From contig NZ_FPIR01000016.1 in assembly GCF_900119155.1 (NCBI RefSeq), forward strand, positions 1 to 64,000: a stretch of 64,000 nt of DNA, given 5' to 3'. This document shows, one piece after another, positions 25,237 to 33,705 of the stretch. The number at the start of each line of letters is the position of its first letter. Within the stretch, counting starts at the first letter, position 1. Below the pieces are notes generated by a model. It saw only the letters and a program-made list of their open reading frames with translations, did no database searches and was not told where the DNA came from. The DNA comes from Ruminococcus sp. YE71. Its GTDB lineage: Bacteria > Bacillota > Clostridia > Oscillospirales > Ruminococcaceae. A program made the translations under genes and the position numbers.

Positions 25237-25995
25237 ATGGCACTTCTCGAAGTCAAGAAACTCGGTATCTCGTTCGGCGGCCTGCGCGCTGTTGACGATT
25301 TCTCAATCAGCATAAACAAGGGCGAACTCTACGGGCTCATCGGCCCGAACGGCGCAGGAAAGACCACCATCTTCAACCTGCTGACAGGCGTGTACAAGCC
25401 CACTGACGGCAGCATCACCCTCGACGGTGTGAACCTCACAGGCAGGAGCACCATCGAGATAAACAAGGCAGGCATCGCACGTACCTTCCAGAACATCAGA
25501 CTTTTCTCGAACCTCAGCGTGCTGGACAACGTCAAGGCAGCCCTCACCAACCGCTACACCTACTCGACGGTGACGGGCATATTCAGACTGCCGAAGTACT
25601 TCTCCGCAGAAAAGGCGATGAACGAAGAGGCGATGAAACTGCTGAGCGTTTTTGAACTGGACGGCGAGGCGGATACCATCGCCGCGAATCTCCCCTACGG
25701 CAAACAGCGCAAGCTTGAGATAGCCCGCGCGCTGGCAACTTCGCCGAAGCTGCTGCTGCTCGACGAGCCCGCCGCAGGCATGAACCCCAACGAAACTGCC
25801 GAGCTTATGAACACAATAAGACAGGTAAGGGACGATTTTGACATGACCGTGCTGCTCATCGAGCACGATATGAGCCTTGTATCGGGCATCTGCGAACGGT
25901 TATCTGTACTGAATTTCGGACAGCTGCTCTGTGAGGGCAAGACTGCCGAGGTGCTCTCGAATCCCGAGGTCATCACGGCATATCTCGGCGAATAA
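25237..25995 (+). CDS. livG: Branched-chain amino acid ABC transporter ATPase LivG
   Basis: 252 residues: Walker A GPNGAGKTT, RTFQNIRLF Q-loop, Walker B LLLLDEPAAGMNP, H-loop LLIEHDM. The signature region reads LPYGKQRKLEIARAL, the LivG variant of LSGGQ. The C-terminal NPEVITAYLGE is typical of this family. One of the two ATPases driving LivHM. Confidence 0.93.
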   Translation: MALLEVKKLGISFGGLRAVDDFSISINKGELYGLIGPNGAGKTTIFNLLTGVYKPTDGSITLDGVNLTGRSTIEINKAGIARTFQNIRLFSNLSVLDNVKAALTNRYTYSTVTGIFRLPKYFSAEKAMNEEAMKLLSVFELDGEADTIAANLPYGKQRKLEIARALATSPKLLLLDEPAAGMNPNETAELMNTIRQVRDDFDMTVLLIEHDMSLVSGICERLSVLNFGQLLCEGKTAEVLSNPEVITAYLGE

Positions 25996-26008
25996 GGGGG
26001 ACGGCAGT

Positions 26009-26719
26009 ATGGCAATGTTAGAGGTCAAGGACCTTTGCGTAAACTACGGCATGATTAAGGCTCTCAAGGGCATCTCCTTCGATGTCAATGAGGGCGAGGT
26101 AATAGCGCTCATCGGCGCGAACGGCGCGGGAAAGACCACCACGCTCCACACACTGACGGGTATCCTACACGCAAAGTCGGGCTCGATAGTGTTCGAGGGC
26201 ATGGAGCTCACTAAAACTCCCGCACACAATATCGTGAAGCTGGGCATCGCACACGTTCCCGAGGGACGGCGAATCTTCCAGCAGCTGACGGTGCTCGACA
26301 ACCTGAAGCTCGGCGCATTCATCAGAAACGACAAGGACGGCATCGCAGAGGACATGGAGAAGATTTACAAGCGCTTCCCGCGTCTTGCCGAGAGAAAAAG
26401 CCAGATAGCAGGCACCCTCTCGGGCGGTGAACAGCAGATGCTCGCTATGGGCAGAGCGCTGATGTCGCGTCCGAAAATGATAGTCATGGACGAGCCGTCG
26501 ATGGGTCTTTCGCCCATCATGGTGAGTGAGATATTCAACATCATCACCTCGATACGTGAGGACGGAACGACAGTCCTTCTCGTTGAGCAGAACGCGAAAA
26601 AGGCGCTCTCCATCGCGGACAGGGCATACGTGCTCGAAACGGGCAAGATAACTCTTTCGGGCATGGCAAGCGACCTTATCAACGATGAAAAGGTCAGAAA
26701 AGCATATCTCGGCGAATAA
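26009..26719 (+). CDS. livF: Branched-chain amino acid ABC transporter ATPase LivF
   Basis: 236 residues from ATG 26009 (MAMLEVKDLCVNYG), preceded by a G-rich ribosome site and lying 13 bp after livG. Walker A GANGAGKTT, signature LSGGEQQMLAMGRAL, Walker B IVMDEPSMGLSP, H-loop LLVEQNA. VPEGRRIFQQLTV is characteristic of LivF. Confidence 0.93.
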   Translation: MAMLEVKDLCVNYGMIKALKGISFDVNEGEVIALIGANGAGKTTTLHTLTGILHAKSGSIVFEGMELTKTPAHNIVKLGIAHVPEGRRIFQQLTVLDNLKLGAFIRNDKDGIAEDMEKIYKRFPRLAERKSQIAGTLSGGEQQMLAMGRALMSRPKMIVMDEPSMGLSPIMVSEIFNIITSIREDGTTVLLVEQNAKKALSIADRAYVLETGKITLSGMASDLINDEKVRKAYLGE

Positions 26720-26735
26720 AAAGGAGGTTCAGACT

Positions 26736-27347
26736 ATGGCACAGATAATCACCATCGCAAGAGGAATGGGCAGCGGCGGACGAACCATCGGAAGGATGCT
26801 GTCCGAACAGCTCGGAATGAAGTACTACGACAAAGACCTTATCAAGCTCGCCAGCGAGGACAGCGGCATCAACGAAGCCTTCTTCGGACGCGTTGACGAG
26901 AAGCTCAAGACCTCGTTCATCAAGCGCGGCGGCGTGTACAAGGGCGGCGTTATCGACCCGTCCAGCAAGGAGTTCACGTCGGACAAGAACCTGTTCAACT
27001 TTCAGGCGAAGATAATCAAGGAACTTGCGGACAAGGAACCTGCTGTCATCGTCGGACGCTGCGCAGACTTTATCCTCCGCGACAGAGATGACGTTATCAG
27101 GCTGTTCATCCACTGCGACGAAGATACTGCGGTGAAGAACGTGATCGACGCTTACGGCGTTGAGGAGAAGGAAGCTCACCGCATAGTCGAGCACACCGAC
27201 AAAGACCGCAGCGAGTACTACAAGCACTACACGGGCAGAAGCTGGACGGACGCGCGAAACTACAACATCTGTCTGGACACCAGCCGACTTGATTACGACA
27301 CCTGCGTGGAGATAATCAAGGGCTACATCGCTATCATTTCAAAGTAA
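26736..27347 (+). CDS. Cytidylate-kinase-like protein in the liv operon
   Basis: 203 residues from ATG 26736, with AAAGGAGG seven bases upstream. It begins IITIARGMGSGGRTIGRMLSEQLGM, a modified P-loop (G-x-G-S-G-G-R-T) of the cytidylate-kinase-like family (PF13189), followed by YYDKDLI and a conserved VIVGRCADFIL. Members are widespread in Clostridia but lack a known substrate. It is 16 bp behind livF and ends at a shared terminator, so it is transcribed with the amino acid transporter. Phosphotransfer is inferred from the P-loop; whether the substrate is a nucleotide is not clear. Confidence 0.82.
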   Translation: MAQIITIARGMGSGGRTIGRMLSEQLGMKYYDKDLIKLASEDSGINEAFFGRVDEKLKTSFIKRGGVYKGGVIDPSSKEFTSDKNLFNFQAKIIKELADKEPAVIVGRCADFILRDRDDVIRLFIHCDEDTAVKNVIDAYGVEEKEAHRIVEHTDKDRSEYYKHYTGRSWTDARNYNICLDTSRLDYDTCVEIIKGYIAIISK

Positions 27348-27350
27348 CGA

Positions 27351-27386
27351 AAAACCGTCGGAACACCTCCGACGGTTTTCTTTTTA
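27351..27386. terminator. Bidirectional terminator
   Basis: An 11-bp perfect stem (27351-27361 with 27369-27379) is flanked by T-rich runs on both strands. It ends the liv operon and the converging GNAT gene, whose stop codon lies in its T-run. Confidence 0.85.
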
Positions 27387-27839
27387 CGTATCAATACGTT
27401 CGTATTCGACCAGCGCCATGTCTCGGTAGGTCAGGTCGCCGCGTGCCTTGAAGCCGAGACGCTCCCAGAAAGCATTTCCGACCTCATTTCGACTGAATAC
27501 CACAAAGCACACTTTTCCGATACCGCATCCAGTAAATGCGTCGAGCACCGCTTTTACAAGCGCTCTGCCTATCCCCTGCCCTCTGCGCTCGGGACTGACC
27601 GCTGTATGATAGATATGTCCGCGCCTGCCATCGTGACCTCCGAGAATGCACCCGATCATCTTTCCTTCCGAAACGGCGACAAAGCAGGTAGTGGGGTTTC
27701 GCTCAAGGAAACGCGCTATCCCCTCCCGTGAATCGTCGCGGTCGTTGAGCCCCATGCCTTTGCAGGACAGCCACATCGAATAAACATCGTCATAATCCTC
27801 GATGGTCATCGTTCTGATCTCAAAAGCCACGTCGCTCAC
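27384..27839 (-). CDS. GNAT family N-acetyltransferase
   Basis: 151 residues. The acetyl-CoA-binding motif is seen in TAVSPERRGQGIGRALVKAV, and the C-terminal FWERLGFKARGDLTYRDM matches the RimI/small-molecule acetyltransferase pattern. The acceptor is unknown. It overlaps the tcdA stop by four bases and is last in a three-gene operon with ttcA-like and tcdA. Confidence 0.85.
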   Translation of the reverse strand: MSDVAFEIRTMTIEDYDDVYSMWLSCKGMGLNDRDDSREGIARFLERNPTTCFVAVSEGKMIGCILGGHDGRRGHIYHTAVSPERRGQGIGRALVKAVLDAFTGCGIGKVCFVVFSRNEVGNAFWERLGFKARGDLTYRDMALVEYERIDT

Positions 27840-28537
27840 TCCTTTATCAGGTCTTTTATCACTTCGCCCGCTATGATGAGCCCCATCACCGAGGGCACAA
27901 ACGCCGCCGAAGCAGGCACTCGCTTTTCACCGTCGGTGCGCTTTTTCGGCTCTTCTTCAGAATAGACCGCCTTAACGCCCGTGATGCCGCGCTTTTTCAG
28001 CTCGTAACGCACCACCTTTGCCAGCGGACAGACCTTCGTTTTCGAGATGTCTGCCACCCGAAACGCCGTGGGATCGAGCTTGTTGCCAGCACCCATCGCC
28101 GAGATGACGGGCACGCCTGCCGCCTTCGCCTTCTCGATTATGGCTATCTTGCCAGACACCGTGTCGATAGCATCGATAACATAGTCGTACTGCGTGAAAT
28201 CAAAGCTGTCGGCATTCTCGGGCAGGAAAAAACACTCGTGGGGATTGACGGTCACCTCGGGGTCGATGTCGCGGATGCGGTCGGCGGCAGCCTTCACCTT
28301 CGGCTGACCGAGGGTGCTGTGCAGGGCGATTATCTGACGGTTGAGGTTCGAGAGCGCCACCGTGTCGCTGTCGATGAGGTCGAGCGTGCCGATGCCGCTC
28401 CGTGCAAGCGCCTCCACCGCGAAGCCGCCCACGCCGCCCACGCCGAACACTGCCACGCGCTTGCTGCGAAGCCCTGCCACTGCCTCCTCACCGAGGAGCG
28501 CTTCTATTCTCGAAAGCTGTTCACTCATCGCCGTCAC
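27836..28537 (-). CDS. tcdA: tRNA threonylcarbamoyladenosine dehydratase
   Basis: 233 residues of the ThiF/E1-like family. It forms cyclic t6A (ct6A) at A37 of ANN-decoding tRNAs by ATP-dependent activation. Marks: N-terminal SRIEALLGEEAVAGLRSKRVAVFGVGGVGGFA (nucleotide-binding glycines), SNLNRQI, VIDAIDTVSGK and a C-terminal FVPSVMGLIIAGEVI. The true start may be the ATG three codons in. It overlaps the upstream ttcA-like gene by 17 bp. The t6A precursor enzyme Sua5 is encoded at 41301. Confidence 0.88.
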   Translation of the reverse strand: MTAMSEQLSRIEALLGEEAVAGLRSKRVAVFGVGGVGGFAVEALARSGIGTLDLIDSDTVALSNLNRQIIALHSTLGQPKVKAAADRIRDIDPEVTVNPHECFFLPENADSFDFTQYDYVIDAIDTVSGKIAIIEKAKAAGVPVISAMGAGNKLDPTAFRVADISKTKVCPLAKVVRYELKKRGITGVKAVYSEEEPKKRTDGEKRVPASAAFVPSVMGLIIAGEVIKDLIKE

Positions 28538-29417
28538 TGCCCTTCTGCGGTTCGGCGACCGTGCCGCGGACGCTCCTGCCCTCGTCGTAGCTGTCGAGGA
28601 AGTGATGATACTCGTCGCCGAGGTGGTAGGAGATTATCGTCTGCAAGTTCACATTCTCCACGCTGCGGAAGATGTTCTTATCGACGGCGGGATTCTTTGC
28701 GCGGAGTTCTTTCAGCAGCATCTTGACCTCCTGACGCTTCGACTCGCCGATGCCGTCGCCGCTCATATGCACGCTCTCGGTGAAACGGCAGGCGCACTGT
28801 ATGAACTCCAGCCCGTTGTGCCTGCACCAGTGGATGATGTCATCCTCGCGCACCATGTACAGGGGACGTATCAGCTCCATGCCCTCAAAATGCTCGCTGT
28901 GGAGCTTCGGCATCATGGTCTGCACCTGCGAGCCGTATATCATGCCCATGAGTATCGTCTCGATAACGTCGTCGAAATGGTGTCCGAGGGCTATCTTGTT
29001 GCAGCCCATGTCCTGCGCGGTCTTGTAGAGATAGCCGCGGCGCATCCTCGCGCAGAGGTAGCAGGGGTTCATCTCAATCTTGTAGACGGCGTTGAAGATG
29101 TTCGTCTCGAAAATGTGTATCGGTATTTCGAGCTTTGCTGCGTTTTCCTCGATACGGCGGCGGTTTTCGGGGTTGTAGCCGGGGTCCATGACGATATACT
29201 CCACCTCGAAGGGTATCTTCGAGTACCGCTGAAGACGCTTCATGCACATCGCCATCAGCATCGAGTCCTTGCCGCCCGAGATGCAGACAGCTATCTTGTC
29301 GTTCGGCTTGATAAGCTCGTAATCCTTGATGCCTTTGAGGAATTTCGACCACACGGTCTTGCGGAATTTGCCGACCAGCGTCAGCTCATATTCGTTTGCC
29401 AGTTCCAAAGAGCACAC
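28521..29417 (-). CDS. TtcA-like tRNA thiolation ATPase
   Basis: 298 residues. The PP-loop SGGKDS is at about 47-52. Cysteines in NPCYLCARMRRG (about 118-121) and QCACRF (about 217-219) match the three cluster-binding positions of TtcA/TtuA enzymes, which thiolate tRNA bases (s2C32 in TtcA). HHFDDVIET is a second family motif. It is the first gene of the operon and has a full consensus promoter. Which base is modified cannot be told from sequence. Confidence 0.85.
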   Translation of the reverse strand: MCSLELANEYELTLVGKFRKTVWSKFLKGIKDYELIKPNDKIAVCISGGKDSMLMAMCMKRLQRYSKIPFEVEYIVMDPGYNPENRRRIEENAAKLEIPIHIFETNIFNAVYKIEMNPCYLCARMRRGYLYKTAQDMGCNKIALGHHFDDVIETILMGMIYGSQVQTMMPKLHSEHFEGMELIRPLYMVREDDIIHWCRHNGLEFIQCACRFTESVHMSGDGIGESKRQEVKMLLKELRAKNPAVDKNIFRSVENVNLQTIISYHLGDEYHHFLDSYDEGRSVRGTVAEPQKGSDGDE

Positions 29418-29447
29418 TCCTTTTTATTTCTACAGTATCACTATGAT

Positions 29448-29476
29448 ATTATACAACGTTATTATGAACTTGTCAA
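29448..29476 (-). promoter_or_regulatory. Consensus promoter of the ttcA-tcdA-GNAT operon
   Basis: Minus strand TTGACA (29476-29471), 17-bp spacer, TATAAT (29453-29448): a full consensus match. Confidence 0.8.
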
Positions 29477-29526
29477 GCACGGGCGCACCCCATAGCCCGC
29501 CAAATGTAAACAATTTGTTGATACTA

Positions 29527-29555
29527 TTGAACTTGCTGTCAAACTGTGGTATAAT
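29527..29555 (+). promoter_or_regulatory. Promoter of yajC
   Basis: TTGAAC (29527-29532), 17-bp spacer, TATAAT (29550-29555). GGAGG lies seven bases before the yajC ATG. Confidence 0.75.
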
Positions 29556-29599
29556 AAATTTTGTTAGTTTGAAAAATCAACTTCTCGGAGGAAACAAGT

Positions 29600-29923
29600 A
29601 TGGATACATTAACTCTTTTCACCGCAACGGCTTCAAAAGCATCCGCATATTCGACCATCATCATGTTCGTGCTGGTCATCGTGTTCTTCTATTTTCTGAT
29701 AATCCGTCCGCAGAAAACTCAGGAAAAGAAGGAAAAGGCGATGCGCGACTCCCTTGAAGTCGGCGATGAAGTTATCACAAACGGCGGCATCGTGGGCATC
29801 GTGTTCTCCATCAAGGACGACACCGTGGTCATCGAGACAGGCAGCGACCGCAGCAAGATAAGAGTCATGAAGTGGGCTATCGCCAAGAACCTCACCGTTC
29901 ACGACGGCGACGAAAGCAAATGA
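29600..29923 (+). CDS. yajC: Preprotein translocase accessory protein YajC
   Basis: 107 residues: one N-terminal membrane helix (TIIMFVLVIVFFYFLIIRPQKTQEKK, the YajC signature) and a small cytoplasmic domain with GDEVITNGGIVGIV. It associates with SecDF in protein export. It stands alone here with its own promoter and terminator; secD and secF are not adjacent. Confidence 0.93.
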   Translation: MDTLTLFTATASKASAYSTIIMFVLVIVFFYFLIIRPQKTQEKKEKAMRDSLEVGDEVITNGGIVGIVFSIKDDTVVIETGSDRSKIRVMKWAIAKNLTVHDGDESK

Positions 29924-29940
29924 TCCGATCACAAAAAATC

Positions 29941-29980
29941 AAACTCCCGACGTTTATAACGAACGTCGGGAGTTTTTTTA
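29941..29980. terminator. Bidirectional terminator between yajC and nfnB
   Basis: A 14-bp perfect stem (29941-29954 with 29962-29975) has T-runs on both strands. Confidence 0.9.
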
Positions 29981-31387
29981 TCACTGTTTATTTCTGATGA
30001 ACTCGTCGATGGAAGCCGCGGCTTTTTTGCCTGCGCCCATCGCAAGGATAACGGTCGCCGCACCTGTTACAGCGTCGCCGCCTGCGTAAACGCCGTCCTT
30101 TGTGGTGGCGTTTGTCGCTTCATCGACAACGAGACAGCCGCGCTTGTTGGCTTCGATGCCGGGGGTCGTGCTGCGGATGAGGGGATTCGGGGAAGTGCCT
30201 ATCGCCATGATGACCGAATCGACATCAAGGGTGAAATTGCTGCCCTCGACCTCGACGGGGCTGCGTCTGCCCGAAGCGTCGGGCTCGCCAAGCTCCATCT
30301 TCACGCACTCGATGCCCGTAACGTTGCCGTCATCATCGCCGAGGATGCGCACGGGATTGTTCAGCAGCCTGAACTCGATGCCCTCCTCCTGCGCGTGATG
30401 GACCTCTTCGCGGCGAGCGGGGAGCTCCTCCATCGAGCGGCGGTAGATGATGTACACCTTCTCCGCGCCCAGTCTCATCGCCGAACGTGCCGCGTCCATA
30501 GCAACGTTTCCGCCGCCGACTACCGCAACGTTCTTCGCACGTCTTATCGGGGTGTCGTACTCTTCAAGGTAAGCCTTCATCAGATTGATGCGGGTCAGGT
30601 ACTCGTTCGCCGAGTAAACGCCCACCAGCGCTTCGCCGTCGATGCCCATGAATCTCGGCAGACCTGCTCCCGAGCCCACGAACACGGCTTCGTAGCCCCT
30701 TTCCATTATCTCGTCAATCGAAAGCACCCTGCCGATGACCATGTCGGTCATTATCTCAACGCCCAGCGCCTTGAGACCGTCTATCTCCTTCTGAACGATA
30801 GCCTTCGGGAGCCTGAACTCTGGGATGCCGTACATCAGCACGCCGCCTGCGGTGTGGAACGCTTCAAAAATAGTCACCTGATAACCCAGCTTCGCAAGGT
30901 CGCCTGCGCAGGACAGTGCGGACGGGCCGCCGCCCACTATCGCCACCTTGTGACCGTTCGGCTCGGGTCTTGTGTTCTTCTCGGACAGCTCGGGATGGTT
31001 CATGGCGTAATCGGCGCAGAATCTCTCCAGTCTGCCGATAGCCACAGGCTCGCCGTTCTTGCCGCGGACGCACTTGCTCTCGCACTGGCGCTCCTGGGGA
31101 CACACTCTTCCCGTAACGGCAGGCAGGCTGTTGGTGCCCTTGATTATCTCATACGCCCCGATGAAGTCGCCCTCCTTCACCTTCGAAATGAACTCGGGGA
31201 TGCGGACGCTGACGGGACATCCCGTCATGCACAGGGGTTTATTGCAGTTGAGGCAGCGCTTTGCCTCATTTATCGCCTCTTCTTCGGTGTAGCCGAGGCT
31301 GACCTCCTTGAAGTTACGCGCACGAACGAGGGGCTCCTGCTCGGTGACGGGAGTCTTGTTCGGCTGCATATTCGGTTTTTCCGCCAT
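29981..31387 (-). CDS. nfnB: NfnB / NADPH-dependent glutamate synthase-like subunit
   Basis: 468 residues from the ATG at 31387, which shares one base with the nfnA stop (TAATG). The N-terminal part carries iron-sulfur cysteines (CLNCNKPLCMTGCPV, CPQERQCESKC). Two nucleotide-binding folds follow: FAD (VAIVGGGPSALSCAGDLAKLG) and NAD(P) (VAVVGGGNVAMDAARSA). It closes with the GDAVTGAATVILAMGAGK motif. Single copies are often named GltA, but the adjacent FAD/NAD-binding subunit makes the electron-bifurcating transhydrogenase NfnAB likely: NADH and reduced ferredoxin to NADPH. Confidence 0.85.
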   Translation of the reverse strand: MAEKPNMQPNKTPVTEQEPLVRARNFKEVSLGYTEEEAINEAKRCLNCNKPLCMTGCPVSVRIPEFISKVKEGDFIGAYEIIKGTNSLPAVTGRVCPQERQCESKCVRGKNGEPVAIGRLERFCADYAMNHPELSEKNTRPEPNGHKVAIVGGGPSALSCAGDLAKLGYQVTIFEAFHTAGGVLMYGIPEFRLPKAIVQKEIDGLKALGVEIMTDMVIGRVLSIDEIMERGYEAVFVGSGAGLPRFMGIDGEALVGVYSANEYLTRINLMKAYLEEYDTPIRRAKNVAVVGGGNVAMDAARSAMRLGAEKVYIIYRRSMEELPARREEVHHAQEEGIEFRLLNNPVRILGDDDGNVTGIECVKMELGEPDASGRRSPVEVEGSNFTLDVDSVIMAIGTSPNPLIRSTTPGIEANKRGCLVVDEATNATTKDGVYAGGDAVTGAATVILAMGAGKKAAASIDEFIRNKQ

Positions 31388-32217
31388 TATCTGACACCTC
31401 CCGTAAGTCTGCACAGATGATCGTGCTCTGTCTTTTTATAGGTACCGTTTCTTCTCATCAGCTCGTCGAAATCCACCTTGTGACCGTCGAAATCGGGGCC
31501 GTCCACGCAGGCGTAGCGTATCTTTCCGTCAACGGTGACGCGGCAGCCGCCGCACATACCCGTGCCGTCGATCATGATCGGGTTGAGCGACACGAGAGTT
31601 TTGATGCCGTATGGCTCGGTGGTCTTGCAGACGAATTTCATCATCGGTACAGGGCCGATGGCGATGACGAGGTCGTAGTTTCTGCCGCCGTCGATAAGAT
31701 CCTTCAGCTTGTTGGTAACAAAGCCGTGATAGCCTGCCGAGCCGTCGTCGGTACAGAGATAGAAGCCCGTAGAAACAGCCTTCATCTCCTCTTCAAGGAT
31801 GATGATGTCCTTTGAACGGAAGCCTGCGATAAGGTCTACCTCAGCCCCCGACTCAAAAAGCTGCTTTGCCTGCGGATAAGCGATAGCGCATCCTACGCCG
31901 CCGCCCACCACCGCGACGCGCTTTGCACCGAAGTATTCGGTAGCCGTTCCGAGAGGACCTACCACATCAAGGATGCTGTCCCCCTCATTAAGCTGTGCGA
32001 GCTTGTGAGTCGAAGCGCCGATCGCCTGAAAAATAATGGTGATAGTACCCTTCTTCTCGTCATGATCCGCGATGGTCAGCGGAACTCTCTCGCCGTACTC
32101 ATCCACGCGGTATATTATAAACTGTCCTGCCTTTGCCTTAGCCGCGATGTACGGAGCTTCGATCTCCAACAGCACGGTAGTTTCATTGAGCTGACATTTG
32201 CGCATTATCTTAAACAC
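31387..32217 (-). CDS. nfnA: NfnA: ferredoxin-NADP reductase subunit alpha
   Basis: 276 residues, a sulfide dehydrogenase / PyrK-like protein. An FAD-binding barrel (about 1-100) is followed by an NAD-binding domain (GPLGTATEYFGAKRVAVVGGGVGCAIAYPQAKQL). Near the C-terminus a [2Fe-2S] site is formed by the cysteines of MCGGCRVTVDGKIRYACVDG. It is translated in coupling with nfnB and led by a good promoter. Together they would sit in the cytoplasm and link ferredoxin, NADH and NADPH pools. Confidence 0.85.
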   Translation of the reverse strand: MFKIMRKCQLNETTVLLEIEAPYIAAKAKAGQFIIYRVDEYGERVPLTIADHDEKKGTITIIFQAIGASTHKLAQLNEGDSILDVVGPLGTATEYFGAKRVAVVGGGVGCAIAYPQAKQLFESGAEVDLIAGFRSKDIIILEEEMKAVSTGFYLCTDDGSAGYHGFVTNKLKDLIDGGRNYDLVIAIGPVPMMKFVCKTTEPYGIKTLVSLNPIMIDGTGMCGGCRVTVDGKIRYACVDGPDFDGHKVDFDELMRRNGTYKKTEHDHLCRLTGGVR

Positions 32218-32277
32218 ACATTATCCCCCGTTTCCTTTTTCACTTTTACGCTTTAGGATTTTAATATACATATGTCT

Positions 32278-32306
32278 ATTATACATCATAATTTGCAATT
32301 TTTCAA
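32278..32306 (-). promoter_or_regulatory. Promoter of nfnAB
   Basis: Minus strand TTGAAA (32306-32301), 17-bp spacer, TATAAT (32283-32278). Confidence 0.75.
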
Positions 32307-32359
32307 GGGGGTTCCTGCATTTTTATCACAGTCATCCATGTTTAAGCAAAAATATCACA

Positions 32360-33616
32360 TTATTTTGTGAGCATAGTCATAATACACTCCCTTTCGATGC
32401 ATGATCTGGTGTCTTTTTCCGCCGAAAGCTGTCCGAAGCTGTACACCGCAAACCCCTCGCACCCTGCCGAGAGCGCGTCCTTTATCTGCCTTGCGATTAT
32501 CCCCTGCTCCGAAACGAACTCCTCTTCTGCGCTGTCGCCTTCGGTCTTGTACAGCCCCAGTCCGCAGACCAGCGCCACGTTTTCGCCCGTGCAGAGCGCT
32601 CTCCACTCCGCCAGCGTTTCCGAAAAGGGGCAGACGGTGTTCTCGTACCCGAAGTACAGCTGGGGCGCGATGTAGTCTATGAACCCGTCCTCGGCGCACC
32701 ACCTCTTCACGTCCGCGAACATGAACTCGTAATTGTTGCCGATGTTCCCCTGGGGCGACACCCCGAAGAGCATCTCCTCGTCCGCCGACTTCACCGTGTC
32801 GTGGATCAGCTTCACCATCTCCGTGCAGTTTTCCATCCTCCATTCTGCAAGCGGCAGCTCCGTACCCGATTCGGCGTAGGTCTCACTGTCGAAGGACGGG
32901 TCGGTGGTGGGGTAGAAATAGTCGTCGATGTGCAGACCGTCGATGTCGTATTCGCAGAGCTCACGCACCCCTGCCGCTATGTACTCCCTGACTTCTGGTA
33001 CAGCAGGGTCGAGCCAGTAGAAGGGCGTGCCCTCGGGTGACGAGACATACTCGGGGTAGACCTCGGGCTCCGCGAACCACTCGTACAGCTCGTACCCCTG
33101 CAAGCGCTCCATGTCCGCCTTCGTCTCACACCGAAGGGGATTTATCCACGCGTGTACCGACAGCCCCCTCTCGTGCGCGAGCCGAACCGTTATTTTCAGC
33201 GGGTCGTAGAGCGGTCTGCCCTCGCTGTCGGCGGGAAGGCTCTTGGCAGGCGGATACAGCTCCGAGGGATAGTACGCGTCCGCGAACGCCCTGACGTGCA
33301 GATACACCGTGTTCAGCCCCGTCTCCGCGATGAGGTCGAGAGCCCCCGACATTTTCGCCGAGAAGCTGTCGGCATCCTCGGCGAAAAGTCCGTTCATGTC
33401 CATGTAGGTGAGCCAGACGGCTCTCTGCTCCCCGAAGTTGAGCGCCCCGTACTGCGGCATCTCGTTCGGCAGATACCTGACAGCCGTCGGGGCTTCTGCC
33501 GTGCTCATATTTTCGACCGAGCGGGTCTGCACGGACGTTTTCGCTCCGCTTCCCTGCCACGCGCACCCTGCCAGCATCACCGCGGAAATAATCATCGCAA
33601 CCGTTTTTTTCATCAT
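32360..33616 (-). CDS. Lipoprotein with glycosyl-hydrolase-like 10 domain (YngK type)
   Basis: About 418 residues from the ATG at 33616 (AGGAGT five bases upstream). A lipoprotein signal peptide (MKKTVAMIISAVMLAGC) is followed by a GHL10 barrel (PF02638), with QRAVWLTYMDMNGLF, GLNTVYLHVRAFADAYYPS, HAWINPLR, YDIDGLHIDDYFYP and SPQGNIGNN. Related YngK/DigH proteins act on cell-wall glycans lacking stem peptides, so a surface wall-remodelling role is likely. D and E residues in the IDGLHIDDY strand would be candidates for the active site. Single gene ending near 32360 without an obvious terminator. Confidence 0.82.
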   Translation of the reverse strand: MMKKTVAMIISAVMLAGCAWQGSGAKTSVQTRSVENMSTAEAPTAVRYLPNEMPQYGALNFGEQRAVWLTYMDMNGLFAEDADSFSAKMSGALDLIAETGLNTVYLHVRAFADAYYPSELYPPAKSLPADSEGRPLYDPLKITVRLAHERGLSVHAWINPLRCETKADMERLQGYELYEWFAEPEVYPEYVSSPEGTPFYWLDPAVPEVREYIAAGVRELCEYDIDGLHIDDYFYPTTDPSFDSETYAESGTELPLAEWRMENCTEMVKLIHDTVKSADEEMLFGVSPQGNIGNNYEFMFADVKRWCAEDGFIDYIAPQLYFGYENTVCPFSETLAEWRALCTGENVALVCGLGLYKTEGDSAEEEFVSEQGIIARQIKDALSAGCEGFAVYSFGQLSAEKDTRSCIERECIMTMLTK

Positions 33617-33672
33617 CGGCACTCCTTTTAACAGCTTGTACTGATTATTATGCATAAGAACCGCAGAATATG

Positions 33673-33703
33673 AAAAGGCACAGCCTTCCGACTGTGCCTT
33701 TTT
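33673..33703. terminator. Terminator of the gat operon
   Basis: An 11-bp stem AAAAGGCACAG/CTGTGCCTTTT with T-runs on both sides (33673-33683 with 33692-33702). It ends the gatB-aspS gene on the minus strand. Confidence 0.88.
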
Positions 33704-33705
33704 GA

